Assembly (NCBI RefSeq): GCF_024623785.1
Contig: NZ_JANKBZ010000027.1
Coordinates: forward strand, 1-64,000
DNA length: 64,000 bases
Source of the DNA: Archangium lipolyticum
GTDB taxonomy: Bacteria; Myxococcota; Myxococcia; Myxococcales; Myxococcaceae
Reading direction: 5' to 3'
The translations under genes were made by a program, and so were the position numbers. Position 1 is the first letter of the stretch. Every line of letters starts with the position of its first letter. The notes under the pieces were generated by a model that did not search any database, had not been told where the DNA came from, and worked only from the letters and a program-made list of their open reading frames with translations. Shown piece after piece: positions 8,778-17,672 of this stretch.

Positions 8778-10940
8778 TTACTGGACCGTGAACTTCGCCG
8801 CGCAGCTATTCCACACGTACCAGCTGCTCCAGCTTCCCGTGGCCACGCCGGTCGCCAGGCAGTAGGTGCCCGGGCTCAGCGTCGAGGGGACGGTGTAGTC
8901 GAGCGAGTACGTCCGGCTCTGCCCCTGCGAGAAGCTCTGGTTCCCGGTCGGGTTGTCGACGACGGTGGTCGCGCCCGTGCCGTTGCGCACGTCGACCTTC
9001 ACGTTCACGCCGCTGACGGCCGCGCTCGCCTGGAAGGTGCTGGACAGCCGCACCGTGCCGCCGCGGCTCACCGTCGCGGGCGACGTCGTCGCGGACACCA
9101 GCGTGAAGCCCACGGTCGGCGTGGGCTCGGTGGACACCGTGAACGAGGTCGCGCAGCCGTCCCAGTAGTGCCAGGTGACCCAGTCGGCGCTCGCGACGCC
9201 CGATGTCACGCAGTACGTGCCGGTGGCCAGGGTCGTGGGCGTGGTGAGCTGATACGCCCGCGTCTCCCCCTGCCCGAAGGACTGGTTCACGAAGTTGAGG
9301 TCGTACACGGAGGAATTCGCGGCGTTGCGCACCGTGAGCTTCACGTGGCGGCCGGACACCGCGGCGGCGGCGCGGATGGACACGGACACGTTGACCGCCT
9401 GCCCCGGAGCCACGGTGCTGGGCGTGGCCGAGGCGGCCTGCGTCGTATACGCCTCGGCGGGCGGGGGCGTCGTGCCGCCGTCCGGCAGCGGGTAGTTCTT
9501 CGTGGCGTCGTCCAGGAGCAGCACCCAGTCATTGCCCGAGCCGCTGCTGCTCGGCGTGAACTGCCGGGTGCCCGTGTTCGGGAAGTTGCCAAGGACCTGC
9601 GTGCCGCCGGTGCGCGGGTTGTACCAGGTGGCGCGCACCGTGCCGCCGGTGATGCGGCTCATGTTCACCGTGAAGGGCTGCCCGCCCGAGCTGTAGACGA
9701 AGGCATAGGTGCCGTTGGCGTCGCGCGTGGCCTGGACGCGGACCGACCAGTCGCCGCCGTCATGGGCGAGCACGCCCTGGTCGGGGATGCGCGACAGGAA
9801 CGGCCGCGACTCGATGAGGCGGCGGAGGTACCGCATCTGCGTCGCGCCCGGGTGGTTGAGGGCGTCGTACCAGTAGGTCACCGCGTTGAACTGCGGCGTG
9901 CGGCCCGGGGCGTACATCTGCCACACCGAGTTGTGCCCGTAGGTATGGCCGAACGCACCGGCGAACACGCTCAGCCAGGCGTACCGCCGGACGTGGTAGT
10001 CGGAGACGTGGGGCAGGGAGTTGTTGAGGCAGAGGGAGATCTGCTCGTACGCGGGCTCGCCGTCCAGGGTGGGCTTCACCGGGTTGGTGCGGGCGTAGTC
10101 CTGGCCGATGTCCACGTACATGGTCGTGTAGTCGCAGTGGCCGTTCTGCTGCATGTTGAAGTCCAGCCACGGGGCGGTGTGGAACCACGTGGAGGACTTC
10201 TGCCGGCCCGCGGGGTGGTAGGTCATCAGGACCTTGCTGTAGTCCTCGGTGCCGGACACGCCGATGGCGATGCCCTTGGCCAGCTCGTGGTAGACGGCCT
10301 CGTACCCGGTGGCGGGGAAGTCGCCGCCGAGCACCCAGATGATGGGCTTGCTCGCATACCGGGCGCCGAGGAACCGGCCGTAGGTCTGGGCATTGGACGT
10401 GTTGAGACCGCCGGCCTTCACGTACTGGCCCCACGCGGGCAGCAGCGCGATGTAGATGCCGCGTGCCTCGGCCTCGTTGACGATGAAGTCGAGGTGGTCC
10501 CAGAAGTCGTACTGGGTGCTGTTGGCCGGGTCGCTGCCCGTGGTGACGAGGGGGGTGGCGAAGTTGCTGTTCTGGAACGGCGCGTCCCCATGCATGTTGG
10601 GACCCATGCCGTGCATGGACGCCACGACGACCGTCTGCACGACGTTGAAGCCGAGGGTCGCGCGGCTGTCGAGGTACTTCAGCGTGTCGGTGCGGTTGAC
10701 GTAGGTGACGAGCTGCCAGGCGGTGTCACCCATGTAGAAGAACGGGGCGCCGTTCACCGTCTCGAGGAAGCGGCCGTTGCTGCTCACGCGCAGCTTCGGC
10801 AGCGTCGTCGCCAGGGTGGTGGTGCGCGTCTCCGGCGCCTGGGGGGCTGCTTCCGGCGTGGGCTCGACGGGGGAGGGGGTCTCGGGCCCGCAGGCCGTCA
10901 GGACCGAGAGGCACAGCAGGGTCATCAGCTTTCTACGCAC
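8778..10940 (-). CDS. DUF4038 / GH140-like secreted glycosidase lipoprotein
   Basis: A 720-residue predicted lipoprotein (signal LMTLLCLSVLTACGPE, lipobox LTAC). A (beta/alpha)8 domain of the DUF4038/apiosidase-like type covers about residues 55-440, with FLETVNGAPFFYMGDTAWQL, FNVVQTVVV, WGQYVKAGG and KPIIWVLGGDF. A small beta domain follows. Two Ig-like modules of about 100 residues end the protein; each contains a Cys pair (YCVTSGVASADW...DGC and YCLATGVATGSW...NSC) and may bind carbohydrate. Relatives act on plant-type or algal polysaccharides. GTG at 10940 was chosen because GGGAGA precedes it; the ATG five codons later is the alternative. Confidence 0.8.
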   Translation of the reverse strand: MRRKLMTLLCLSVLTACGPETPSPVEPTPEAAPQAPETRTTTLATTLPKLRVSSNGRFLETVNGAPFFYMGDTAWQLVTYVNRTDTLKYLDSRATLGFNVVQTVVVASMHGMGPNMHGDAPFQNSNFATPLVTTGSDPANSTQYDFWDHLDFIVNEAEARGIYIALLPAWGQYVKAGGLNTSNAQTYGRFLGARYASKPIIWVLGGDFPATGYEAVYHELAKGIAIGVSGTEDYSKVLMTYHPAGRQKSSTWFHTAPWLDFNMQQNGHCDYTTMYVDIGQDYARTNPVKPTLDGEPAYEQISLCLNNSLPHVSDYHVRRYAWLSVFAGAFGHTYGHNSVWQMYAPGRTPQFNAVTYWYDALNHPGATQMRYLRRLIESRPFLSRIPDQGVLAHDGGDWSVRVQATRDANGTYAFVYSSGGQPFTVNMSRITGGTVRATWYNPRTGGTQVLGNFPNTGTRQFTPSSSGSGNDWVLLLDDATKNYPLPDGGTTPPPAEAYTTQAASATPSTVAPGQAVNVSVSIRAAAAVSGRHVKLTVRNAANSSVYDLNFVNQSFGQGETRAYQLTTPTTLATGTYCVTSGVASADWVTWHYWDGCATSFTVSTEPTPTVGFTLVSATTSPATVSRGGTVRLSSTFQASAAVSGVNVKVDVRNGTGATTVVDNPTGNQSFSQGQSRTYSLDYTVPSTLSPGTYCLATGVATGSWSSWYVWNSCAAKFTVQ

Positions 10941-11174
10941 GCAGTTCTCCCATGATGTGGTTCGAGGTGTCTGGACGCCGCAAGGGGGGTTGCGGCGCCG
11001 CGGGGTCGTGTTGCACCCAGCGGGGGTATTCACTCATGTTCCTCCGCGCGCGCGGATGACGACGTCAAGGTCTCACAGTGTGCGTCCGCTTTTCAGCCCA
11101 CCTTGCAACCGCGGGGGGCGTTTCTGCGACAATGGGTGGAAGGTTTTTCTTCGCGAATTCCAAAGGGGGAGCCC

Positions 11175-12614
11175 ATGAAGATCGGTTCGGGCAGTACGAC
11201 GCACGTCTCCACTCCAAAGCAGGAGCCGGTGCGGGAAGAGTCCAAGCCGCAACAGACGAACACCACGAAGGCGTCCACGGCGAACAACACGGTGCGTGAC
11301 GGCTTCGACGCGAGCACCACCACCGCGGCCTCCACTTCCACCGCGCGGAACACCACCAGCGCCTCCGCGTCCGCCAGCGCCGCGGGCCCCTCGGCGGCCA
11401 AGCCCCCCCCGCCTCCCACCGTCCCCCAGGCCGCCCTGGACAAGCTGCCCCCAGCGGACAAGGCCAAGGTGGAGGAGATCGCCCAGGGCAAGCAGACCCC
11501 CGCGGCCCAGAACAACCTGCGTGCGCTGACGGACTCGGACGGCTTCAAGGCGCTCAAGCCGGAGAGCCAGGCCGAGGTGCTCCAGTCCTTCCTGGCCGGC
11601 CCGCCCACTTCCGCCACCTCCAACAAGCACCTGACCTCGCTGGTGAACAGCCCCAGCTTCCGTGGCCTCTCCACCGCGGACCAGGCCAAGACGCTGGAGG
11701 TCTTCAACAACACCAGCCTCGACGGGCGCGAGCGCCTGGTGGACCTGACCAACCGTCAGGTCAACGGCAAGAGCGCGCTGCTGGACACGGACAAGGATGG
11801 TCACACGCTGCTCAGCAGCCTCCATTCGATGGCCACAGGCACGCTCTCCGACGAGTTCAGCAAGAACGGCATCAGCCGCAAGGACCTGCTGGCTTCCGTG
11901 ATGCAGGAGGCCGGACGCCCTGGGGAGATCAACCAGAGCAGCAAGGGCACCTGCACCGTCACGTCGATGCAGTACATGCTCAACCAGAGCAACCCCGCCG
12001 AGTACGTGCGCATCATGCAGGGCCTAACCTCGCCCTCCGGCCAGGCGCAGCTGCGCGGCGGCGCCACCATCAGCCGCGATCCGGGAAGCGTGCCCCGTGA
12101 TACGGCCACCGCCCGCAGCGACACCGAGCGCCTCTTCCAGGCGTCGATGATGGAGTATGCCAACGGCGAGCACGAGTACGACAACGCCACCGACCGCAAC
12201 ACCGGCAACGACAAGATCCTCGGCCTCATCGACAACAAGAAGGACTACGGCGGCCTGTACGCGGACCAGGAGGAGCGCGCCCTGGAGGCGCTCTTCGGCC
12301 GCGACTTCAATCAGTACAAGGGGAGCTTCAACTTCCAGGACGACAAGCAGGACATCGTCGACACGCTGACCGCGCGCAACAACCAGCGCACGCTGATGGA
12401 CCTGAGCTGGGGCAACGGCGGCCATGCCGTCGTCTTCGAGAAGGTCGAGAACGGCCGCGTCTACTTCCGCAACCCGTGGGGCCCCACGAGTGACGCCAAC
12501 GGCACCACCTACTCGGATCCGCCGCGCAAGCTGGAGGATGGCGCCACCCGGCTGGAGTCCATGAGCGTGGAGGATTTCAAGAAGCACATCCGTCAGGTCT
12601 ATCTTCCGAACTGA
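11175..12614 (+). CDS. Papain-like cysteine peptidase domain protein, candidate effector
   Basis: A 479-residue protein with no signal peptide. Residues 1-85 are low-complexity (Ser, Thr, Ala, then a Pro run) and likely disordered. Residues 85-245 are helical. The C-terminal domain looks papain-like: Q254 and C260 in NQSSKGTCTVTSMQYML, H417 in GGHAVVFEKV and N433 in RNPWG, in the usual Gln-Cys-His-Asn order. The ATG at 11175 follows AAAGGGGGAGCCC. The layout (disordered front, catalytic end, no export signal) is typical of myxobacterial proteins delivered by specialised secretion, but that is inference. The next gene starts 20 bp downstream. Confidence 0.7.
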   Translation: MKIGSGSTTHVSTPKQEPVREESKPQQTNTTKASTANNTVRDGFDASTTTAASTSTARNTTSASASASAAGPSAAKPPPPPTVPQAALDKLPPADKAKVEEIAQGKQTPAAQNNLRALTDSDGFKALKPESQAEVLQSFLAGPPTSATSNKHLTSLVNSPSFRGLSTADQAKTLEVFNNTSLDGRERLVDLTNRQVNGKSALLDTDKDGHTLLSSLHSMATGTLSDEFSKNGISRKDLLASVMQEAGRPGEINQSSKGTCTVTSMQYMLNQSNPAEYVRIMQGLTSPSGQAQLRGGATISRDPGSVPRDTATARSDTERLFQASMMEYANGEHEYDNATDRNTGNDKILGLIDNKKDYGGLYADQEERALEALFGRDFNQYKGSFNFQDDKQDIVDTLTARNNQRTLMDLSWGNGGHAVVFEKVENGRVYFRNPWGPTSDANGTTYSDPPRKLEDGATRLESMSVEDFKKHIRQVYLPN

Positions 12615-12634
12615 CGACACCGGAGGTCTGACAC

Positions 12635-13453
12635 GTGCTGATCGACATTCCCGGGGGCCGCTTCCGGATGGGCCTCGAAGTTGAGCAGGAGGAGCGGCTT
12701 CGTCGGCGCTCCGGTGGCCTCAGTCCCTTCCCGTTCCACACGGAGAAACCGGCACACGAGGTCACCGTCCGGCCGTTCCGCATCTGGCGGACGCCCGTGA
12801 CGAACGCGAAGTACGCCGCGTTCGTCGAGGCGGGCGGCTATCAACACGACGCTTACTGGACGGCCCTGCTGGAGGAGCAGGAGCTGGACGGGGCCTCGGT
12901 GCGGCGGAGCTTCGTGGATGGCACGGGCCGTCCGGGGCCGCTGACGTGGCGGGACGGGCGGCCTCCAGAGGGCAAGGAGCAGCACCCCGTCAGTGGTGTG
13001 AGCTGGTTCGAGGCCCAGGCCTTCTGCGCCTACATGAAGCTGCGGCTGCCCACGGAGGATGAGTGGGAGTTCGCCGCGCGCGGCACGGACGGCCGGCTCT
13101 ACCCGTGGGGCAATGACTTCGATTCCTCGCGCTGCACGCACGAGGGGCTGCCGGCGCCCGACACGGTGCCGGTGGAGTCGATGCCCGAGGGCAAGAGCCC
13201 CTTCGGCGTGCTGCACATGAGCGGCAACGTGGCCGAGTGGGTGGAGGATCGCTACCAGCCCCATCCCGGCTCGGGGCCGCACCCTGGGCGCACCGGGGCA
13301 CTGGACCGGGTGGTGCGGGGTGACTTCTACCGGGGCAACGCGGATTCGCTGCGCGCCACCGTGCGCACCCCGCACAGTCCGGAGGAGCGTTTCGCCGGGC
13401 TGGGCTTCCGCTGCGCCAGTGACTTCACCCTCACGGGCATGAGGAACTACTGA
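12635..13453 (+). CDS. Formylglycine-generating enzyme (SUMF1) family protein
   Basis: A 272-residue FGE-sulfatase domain protein covering almost the whole family fold. Seen motifs are PGGRFRMG at the start, RPFRIWRTPVTNAKYAAFV, PVSGVSWFEAQAFCAY, RLPTEDEWEFAARG, YPWGN, MSGNVAEWVEDRY and the closing GLGFRCA. True formylglycine-generating enzymes need a Cys pair near the C-terminus; here only C-containing segments such as GFRCASD are seen, so oxidase activity is uncertain. Many bacterial homologues act in other pathways or are non-catalytic. GTG at 12635 is preceded by GGAGG. It is probably co-transcribed with the papain-like gene and with the gene starting 2 bp after its stop. Confidence 0.8.
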   Translation: MLIDIPGGRFRMGLEVEQEERLRRRSGGLSPFPFHTEKPAHEVTVRPFRIWRTPVTNAKYAAFVEAGGYQHDAYWTALLEEQELDGASVRRSFVDGTGRPGPLTWRDGRPPEGKEQHPVSGVSWFEAQAFCAYMKLRLPTEDEWEFAARGTDGRLYPWGNDFDSSRCTHEGLPAPDTVPVESMPEGKSPFGVLHMSGNVAEWVEDRYQPHPGSGPHPGRTGALDRVVRGDFYRGNADSLRATVRTPHSPEERFAGLGFRCASDFTLTGMRNY

Positions 13454-13455
13454 GC

Positions 13456-13893
13456 ATGGCCGGGCTCCGACGAGGACTGCTGGCGGGGCTGTTGGGAGCC
13501 TCGCTCTCCGCCCAGGCCATGCCGCCTCCTCCGCCCATGCCGCAGCGGGTGGCGGAGGCGGACGTCATCGTCCTGGGCGAGGTGAAGCGGTGGAAGCGCA
13601 CCTCGTGGTTCTGGCAGTCGGAGAAGACGTACGTGGGCACGGTCCGCGTCGAGCGCGTTTTCAAGGGCAGCGCGCTCGGCACCGAGGTGGAAGTGGAGAT
13701 CCACGTCGATTCCGCGGGGACGAGTGGCGGGCTCAGCGGGGAGCCCCGCACGGGCCAGTTCACCTTCTTCCTCGTACGAGGTGAGGGCGGCCGCTACGGG
13801 CTGTCCTCACCGCACGTCTACGGCTTCCAGATCCTGGGCAGCGGTGAGCTGGCCCAGCTGGAGTCGGCCCTGCGCGAGTCCCAGGCGCACTGA
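13456..13893 (+). CDS. Small secreted protein, third gene of the papain-like/FGE unit
   Basis: A 145-residue exported protein with signal peptide AGLLGASLSAQA, cleaved near residue 21. The mature part is a beta-rich domain (ADVIVLGEVKRWKR, TVRVERVFKGS, FTFFLVRGEGGRYGL) resembling the OB-fold-like modules found in secreted bacterial proteins with a VFKG..G..V pattern. No catalytic motif is seen. It starts 2 bp after the stop of the FGE-like gene, so translation is likely coupled. Its job is unknown. Confidence 0.65.
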   Translation: MAGLRRGLLAGLLGASLSAQAMPPPPPMPQRVAEADVIVLGEVKRWKRTSWFWQSEKTYVGTVRVERVFKGSALGTEVEVEIHVDSAGTSGGLSGEPRTGQFTFFLVRGEGGRYGLSSPHVYGFQILGSGELAQLESALRESQAH

Positions 13894-13921
13894 CCGCCCC
13901 CCAGCAGAGAGGCACATGCGG

Positions 13922-14878
13922 TCACCGCGCGTGTGCCACGAGCAGCCAGGCCGGAGCCCACCAGTAGGGGTAGAGCAGCTGGCGGTCCACACGCGCGAAG
14001 CCCGCCTCTCGCAACTGGGCCTCCCAGGCGGTCATCGGTTGCTCGAAGGTGGTGCGCGTGGCTCCTCGGTCCACGTACCCGAAGAGCACCGGCATCAGGA
14101 AACCCTGGGCGACCGTCTCGAAACCAGCGCCTGAGTACTCGGACAGTCCCTCGCGGTAGCGGCCGAGCACATGCCGGATGATGTCCGGCGTGAGCGGCTC
14201 GTCCATGAGAGGCGCGTCGAACTCGGCCACCAACAGCGTGTCGCAGTGGGCGCGCAGCCAGGCCAACGGCGCCAGCCGCTCGGCCGTTGGAAGGGAGTGG
14301 AGGCTGAAGGTGGCCTGCGCCACGGCCCAGCGCCGCGCCTCCCCGCCGGGCCTGGCGATGAACTCCTGCAAGCGCCCGGAGAAGGACTCATGGCTCACAC
14401 CGCGTGCGGCGAGCTCCCTGGAAGTACGTTCGAGCAGCGGTGCCGCCGGCTCCACCAGGGTCACCTTCCGCACCGCTGGCGTCAGTGCGGGTAGCAGCGC
14501 CAGTCCATCGCCGGGGCCAACATCGAGGAGCTCGAATGGCTCACCCGGGTAATGCGCGGCCAACGCCCGGCTCGTCTCCCGGTAGAGGGGGACGTTGCCG
14601 CCGCCGCGGATGAAGGCGCCAAAGCCTTCCGCCGAGACGTAGACATTGCGCTTGCCCTCCCGGGCCACCCGCGCGAGGTAGGCCGCGGCCGCGGGGAAGA
14701 GCGGATCCTCCGGAGCGGCCTGTGCGGCGCGGGCGGCGAAAGTGGCGGCCTCTGCGTGGCGCTCATCCGCGAAGGCGAGCAGCGCTAGATAGAGGAGCTC
14801 CTCCGGCGAGGGCCCGGCAACGCTGGCGGCCGCATCGAGGCCCCCAGCGCGGTACTGGCTCCAGAGTGTGTCCAGCAT
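13922..14878 (-). CDS. SAM-dependent class I methyltransferase
   Basis: A 318-residue protein. An N-terminal helical region (about 1-95) is followed by a Rossmann methyltransferase core with the SAM-binding motif FELLDVGPGDGLALLP, the acidic end of strand 2 in VTLVEPAAPLLE, and a later VAQATFSLHSLP. The substrate is not predictable. The start at 14878 (MLDTLWSQYR) was chosen because GGAGGAG lies seven bases upstream; the longer frame to 14917 adds 13 residues without a site. It is transcribed toward the FGE-like unit and apparently alone. Confidence 0.75.
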   Translation of the reverse strand: MLDTLWSQYRAGGLDAAASVAGPSPEELLYLALLAFADERHAEAATFAARAAQAAPEDPLFPAAAAYLARVAREGKRNVYVSAEGFGAFIRGGGNVPLYRETSRALAAHYPGEPFELLDVGPGDGLALLPALTPAVRKVTLVEPAAPLLERTSRELAARGVSHESFSGRLQEFIARPGGEARRWAVAQATFSLHSLPTAERLAPLAWLRAHCDTLLVAEFDAPLMDEPLTPDIIRHVLGRYREGLSEYSGAGFETVAQGFLMPVLFGYVDRGATRTTFEQPMTAWEAQLREAGFARVDRQLLYPYWWAPAWLLVAHAR

Positions 14879-15034
14879 GAGTGTGCACTCCTCCCTTTTC
14901 GGTTCCAGTCGTGACAACGAGGTCGACCTGCGCCCGCTGGGTTGTAGCGAAGGACGCTGTACTCCGCACGCCCCGTGTCCGGGGGGCTCGCCACTTCCTC
15001 ACCAGGCGCCCCACCGGGTCAATGCCTGGATCGC

Positions 15035-15589
15035 TCAAGGCCGAGGCTGAACACGCTCTAGTGGATGCTTCAAACCGGGCATCGCCAATGGCTCCATCCA
15101 CGTCTCGGTCTGTTCGAAGGTCCCATCCTCGTCCGTATCGAGCCAGATACGAACACGGAACTTGTCTCCTTCGGCGAAGACGGTCCGCAGATGGTCGAAG
15201 ATGCCGTTACGATCCGTATCTTCGAAGAACCGACCGTTACCATCCTCCTGGGCGAGCAGCTCTGGCCGACCATCCTGGTTGGAATCAATGGCCGTAATGA
15301 GCACCTCGTTTGAGAGGGTATCCGCGAGCCCCTCCGGATGCCCGTCCCCATCTTGATCCATCAGAAGGCGCCGACAACCATCGGACAGGACGTACTCCGC
15401 CCAGGTCTCCGCCTTCCGCACCAGCACGCCGCGCTGTATGGGCGAGTTGTACTCGTCATACAACCGCAGCATCTCCGTAGTGGCATGGGCTCTCCAACCC
15501 ATCTGCTGTACCGGCCCCTGCTTTCCGAATGTGATACATCCCGTGAAGACGAAAGCCAGGATGGAAGACATCAAAGCGCGAATTTTCAT
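15035..15589 (-). CDS. Lipoprotein with EF-hand-like DxDxDG repeats
   Basis: A 184-residue predicted lipoprotein: signal MKIRALMSSILAFVFTGC with lipobox FTGC. The mature half contains repeated calcium-loop-like stretches: DQDGDGHPEG, DSNQDGRPELL, DTDRNGIFDH and DTDEDGTFEQ. These resemble the extracellular FG-GAP/EF-hand repeats that bind Ca2+, which is inference from spacing. The ATG overlaps the stop of the preceding small reading frame (ATGA), suggesting coupled translation. The region is less GC-rich than its surroundings. Confidence 0.7.
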   Translation of the reverse strand: MKIRALMSSILAFVFTGCITFGKQGPVQQMGWRAHATTEMLRLYDEYNSPIQRGVLVRKAETWAEYVLSDGCRRLLMDQDGDGHPEGLADTLSNEVLITAIDSNQDGRPELLAQEDGNGRFFEDTDRNGIFDHLRTVFAEGDKFRVRIWLDTDEDGTFEQTETWMEPLAMPGLKHPLERVQPRP

Positions 15590-15735
15590 TGGCACATCGG
15601 TAGCTTTACATCGCAGTTGTTCGACAATGGTGGTGTCGAAGTACAGGGCACGTCATTCGATCGGCTTGCAGACGAAGGACATGTCTCACAGCAAGAGCCT
15701 TGCTGTTGAGTATACCGCATCTTTTGGATCTCCAT
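15586..15735 (-). CDS. Possible small Cys-rich peptide upstream of the lipoprotein
   Basis: A 49-codon frame (MEIQKMRYTQQQGSCCETCP, then Ser/Cys/Pro-rich, ending LPMCQ) that finishes with a 4-base ATGA overlap onto the lipoprotein start. It has six cysteines and no recognisable domain. The overlap and the continuity of the frame argue for a real coupled gene. The lack of a good ribosome binding site argues against it, and the frame stays open upstream to 15870, so the start is uncertain. Confidence 0.3.
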   Translation of the reverse strand: MEIQKMRYTQQQGSCCETCPSSASRSNDVPCTSTPPLSNNCDVKLPMCQ

Positions 15736-15876
15736 CGTTATGGTTCGCGCCTGAAATGACGATCTCGGTGACAACTCATGAAAAACCGTCTCGCAATTTG
15801 CGTCAGCGGGCTCTGTGGTGAGAGAAGTCCAGGGTTGCGGATGGCGTCCAAGGAGTGAGACGGCAGGCACCCTGAA

Positions 15877-15972
15877 AGGGTGTCAAGGAATTCGAGCGAC
15901 ACGACCCGGAACGACACGTGGCGGGAAGGAGAAGAGAGGAACGCGGGCTGAGAAGTCCCCCCGCCTCCACCG
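15877..15972. repeat. 96-bp dispersed repeat, copy 1
   Basis: This stretch is nearly identical, ungapped over most of its length, to 28425-28520. The shared core starts with AGGGTGTC, continues through TTCGAGCGACACGACC and ends about 25 bases after GGAGAAGAGAGGAA. The reverse strand codes PLFSFPPRVVPGRVARI in both copies, and here that frame ends at a TGA. A short inverted repeat CACCCT-GAA-AGGGTG lies at its left edge. It is probably one end of a mobile element. Confidence 0.7.
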
Positions 15973-16045
15973 AGCCGCCGCCTCTCGGAAGGCCGCGACG
16001 AAAGCCCGGTACTGCTCGCGCAACTCCTTCAACGCCTGGCGTGTG
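15883..16045 (-). pseudogene. Transposase-like C-terminal tail
   Basis: Reverse-strand residues LKELREQYRAFVAAFREAAA, RWRRGDFSARVP and the FPPRVVPG stretch, ending in TGA, look like the tail of a transposase-type protein (an AFR.A...L..GD....FP..FPP pattern that I recall from proteobacterial transposase-like proteins, without a firm family). Upstream on that strand the sequence becomes non-coding antisense of hflX. The tail overlaps the 96-bp repeat, consistent with an element end left behind. The exact family is uncertain. Confidence 0.4.
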
Positions 16046-16231
16046 GAGGCATGCCCCAGTGGCCGCGGGCTGCGCTCGAGGTGCTCGGACCGGGTAGGCG
16101 GGTGCTGGGCCCGCACAGTCCGTGTCCCCAGCGCGGGTGTACCCCGTGCTCGAGCCTGGCTTCCACCCCCTCCACCCGTGGCGCTTCCAGTGCGACTCCA
16201 GATAGGGGGCCCGGCGTGGTACGAGGGAGTC

Positions 16232-17656
16232 ATGTCGAAATCCTCTTCCCCGCGCCCGCTCGCCGTGCTGGTGGGCGTGCAGCTCCCTGGCGTCTCGGAC
16301 ACCGAACACGCCGCCGACCTCGCTGAGCTGGGGCGGCTGGTGCACACGCTCGGCTACGAGGTCTCCGCGACCGTGAGCCAGCGCCGTGAACGCCTCGCGG
16401 CGGGAACGGTCCTCGGGACCGGAAAGCTCGCGGAGCTGGCCCAGCTCACTGGAGGCCGCGGCACCGTGCCCTCGGGGGCGCAGGGACGGAAGTCGAAGGC
16501 GCGTGAGCGCTGGGAGGCCGAAGCGGAAGAGGCCGGGGAGCAGGAGGCCGAGGCCGAAGCGGACGAGGAAGTCGCGGAGGACGACGAGGGCCCCATGGAG
16601 GAACTGGCGGCCGAGGCCAGCGAGGAGCAACCCGCGGGGAGGCCCACGGTGGTGGTGGTCGACCATGAGCTGTCGCCCAGCCAGCTGCGCAACCTGGAGC
16701 GGGCCACTGGCGCGCAGGTGTTCGACCGCACGGGCGTCATCGTGGACATCTTCCACCGTCACGCGCGGAGCCGAGAGGCGAAGATGCAGGTGGAGATCGC
16801 ACGGCTCAACTACCTCGCCCCGCGCCTGCGCGAGTCGACGGGGAGCAGCGAGCGACAACAGGGCCGGGGCTCGGGTGATTCGGCGGTGGAGCTGGATCGC
16901 CGCAAGATTCGCGACCGGATCGCCGAGCTGCGCGAGGGGCTCGCGGCCATCCAGCAGGACCAGGAGCACCGGCGCTACGCCCGGAGGGACCAGCTGCGGG
17001 TGGCGCTGGTCGGGTACACCAACGCGGGCAAGTCCTCGCTCATGCGTGCCCTGACGGGCAGCGAGGTGCTGGTGGCGGATCAGCTCTTCGCCACGCTCGA
17101 CACCACGGTGCGGGCGCTGCAACCGGAGACCCGCCCGCGAGTACTGGTCTCGGACACGGTGGGCTTCATCCAGAAGCTGCCGCATGACCTCGTGGCCTCG
17201 TTCCGCTCCACGCTGGATGAGGCGCTGGAGGCATCCCTGCTGCTCTACGTGGTGGATGGCTCCGACCCCACCTGGGAGGCCCAGCTCGAGGTCACCCGCT
17301 CGGTGCTCCGGGAGATTGGAGCGCAGAGCGTCCCGAGCCGGCTGTTGTTCAACAAGGCGGACCGGCTCACGCCCGAGGCCCGGGAGGCCCTGCTCCAACA
17401 ACATCCCGAGGCCATCGTCCTCTCGGCGCACGCACCGGACGACGTCGAGGCGCTCCGCCAGACGATCATCGAGTTCTTCGAGCGCTCGATGGTCGAGGAG
17501 GAGCTGGTGATTCCCTACGCCCGCCAGGCGCGCATTGGAGAGGTGTACGAGCATGCCCGGGTCCTCTCCGAGGCCTACGACGAGACCGGCCGGCGGCTGA
17601 AGGTCCGGGCGCTCCCAGCGGCAATGGCCCGGTTGACCCGAGCCTTCGAGACGTGA
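16232..17656 (+). CDS. hflX: GTPase HflX
   Basis: A 474-residue ribosome-associated GTPase. Present are the N-terminal HflX domain, the PTVVVVDHELSPSQLRNLE segment, RTGVIVDIFHRHARSREAKMQ, a long coiled linker and the G domain with G1 GYTNAGKSS (261-269), G3 DTVGF and G4 NKAD. HflX splits stalled or hibernating ribosomes under stress. Unusual is a highly acidic Ala/Glu-rich insert at about residues 90-135, between the front half and the VVVD strand, which makes the protein longer than common HflX. ATG at 16232 follows GAGGGAG; the open frame continues upstream into repeat sequence, so an earlier start is unlikely. Confidence 0.9.
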   Translation: MSKSSSPRPLAVLVGVQLPGVSDTEHAADLAELGRLVHTLGYEVSATVSQRRERLAAGTVLGTGKLAELAQLTGGRGTVPSGAQGRKSKARERWEAEAEEAGEQEAEAEADEEVAEDDEGPMEELAAEASEEQPAGRPTVVVVDHELSPSQLRNLERATGAQVFDRTGVIVDIFHRHARSREAKMQVEIARLNYLAPRLRESTGSSERQQGRGSGDSAVELDRRKIRDRIAELREGLAAIQQDQEHRRYARRDQLRVALVGYTNAGKSSLMRALTGSEVLVADQLFATLDTTVRALQPETRPRVLVSDTVGFIQKLPHDLVASFRSTLDEALEASLLLYVVDGSDPTWEAQLEVTRSVLREIGAQSVPSRLLFNKADRLTPEAREALLQQHPEAIVLSAHAPDDVEALRQTIIEFFERSMVEEELVIPYARQARIGEVYEHARVLSEAYDETGRRLKVRALPAAMARLTRAFET

Positions 17657-17672
17657 GCGCCCGCCGCATACG

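Noticed and set aside
9168-10955. A 595-codon open frame opposite the glycosidase-like gene
   Set aside because: Arg/Val/His-rich shadow with no start signal, while the reverse strand has a clear signal peptide and domains.
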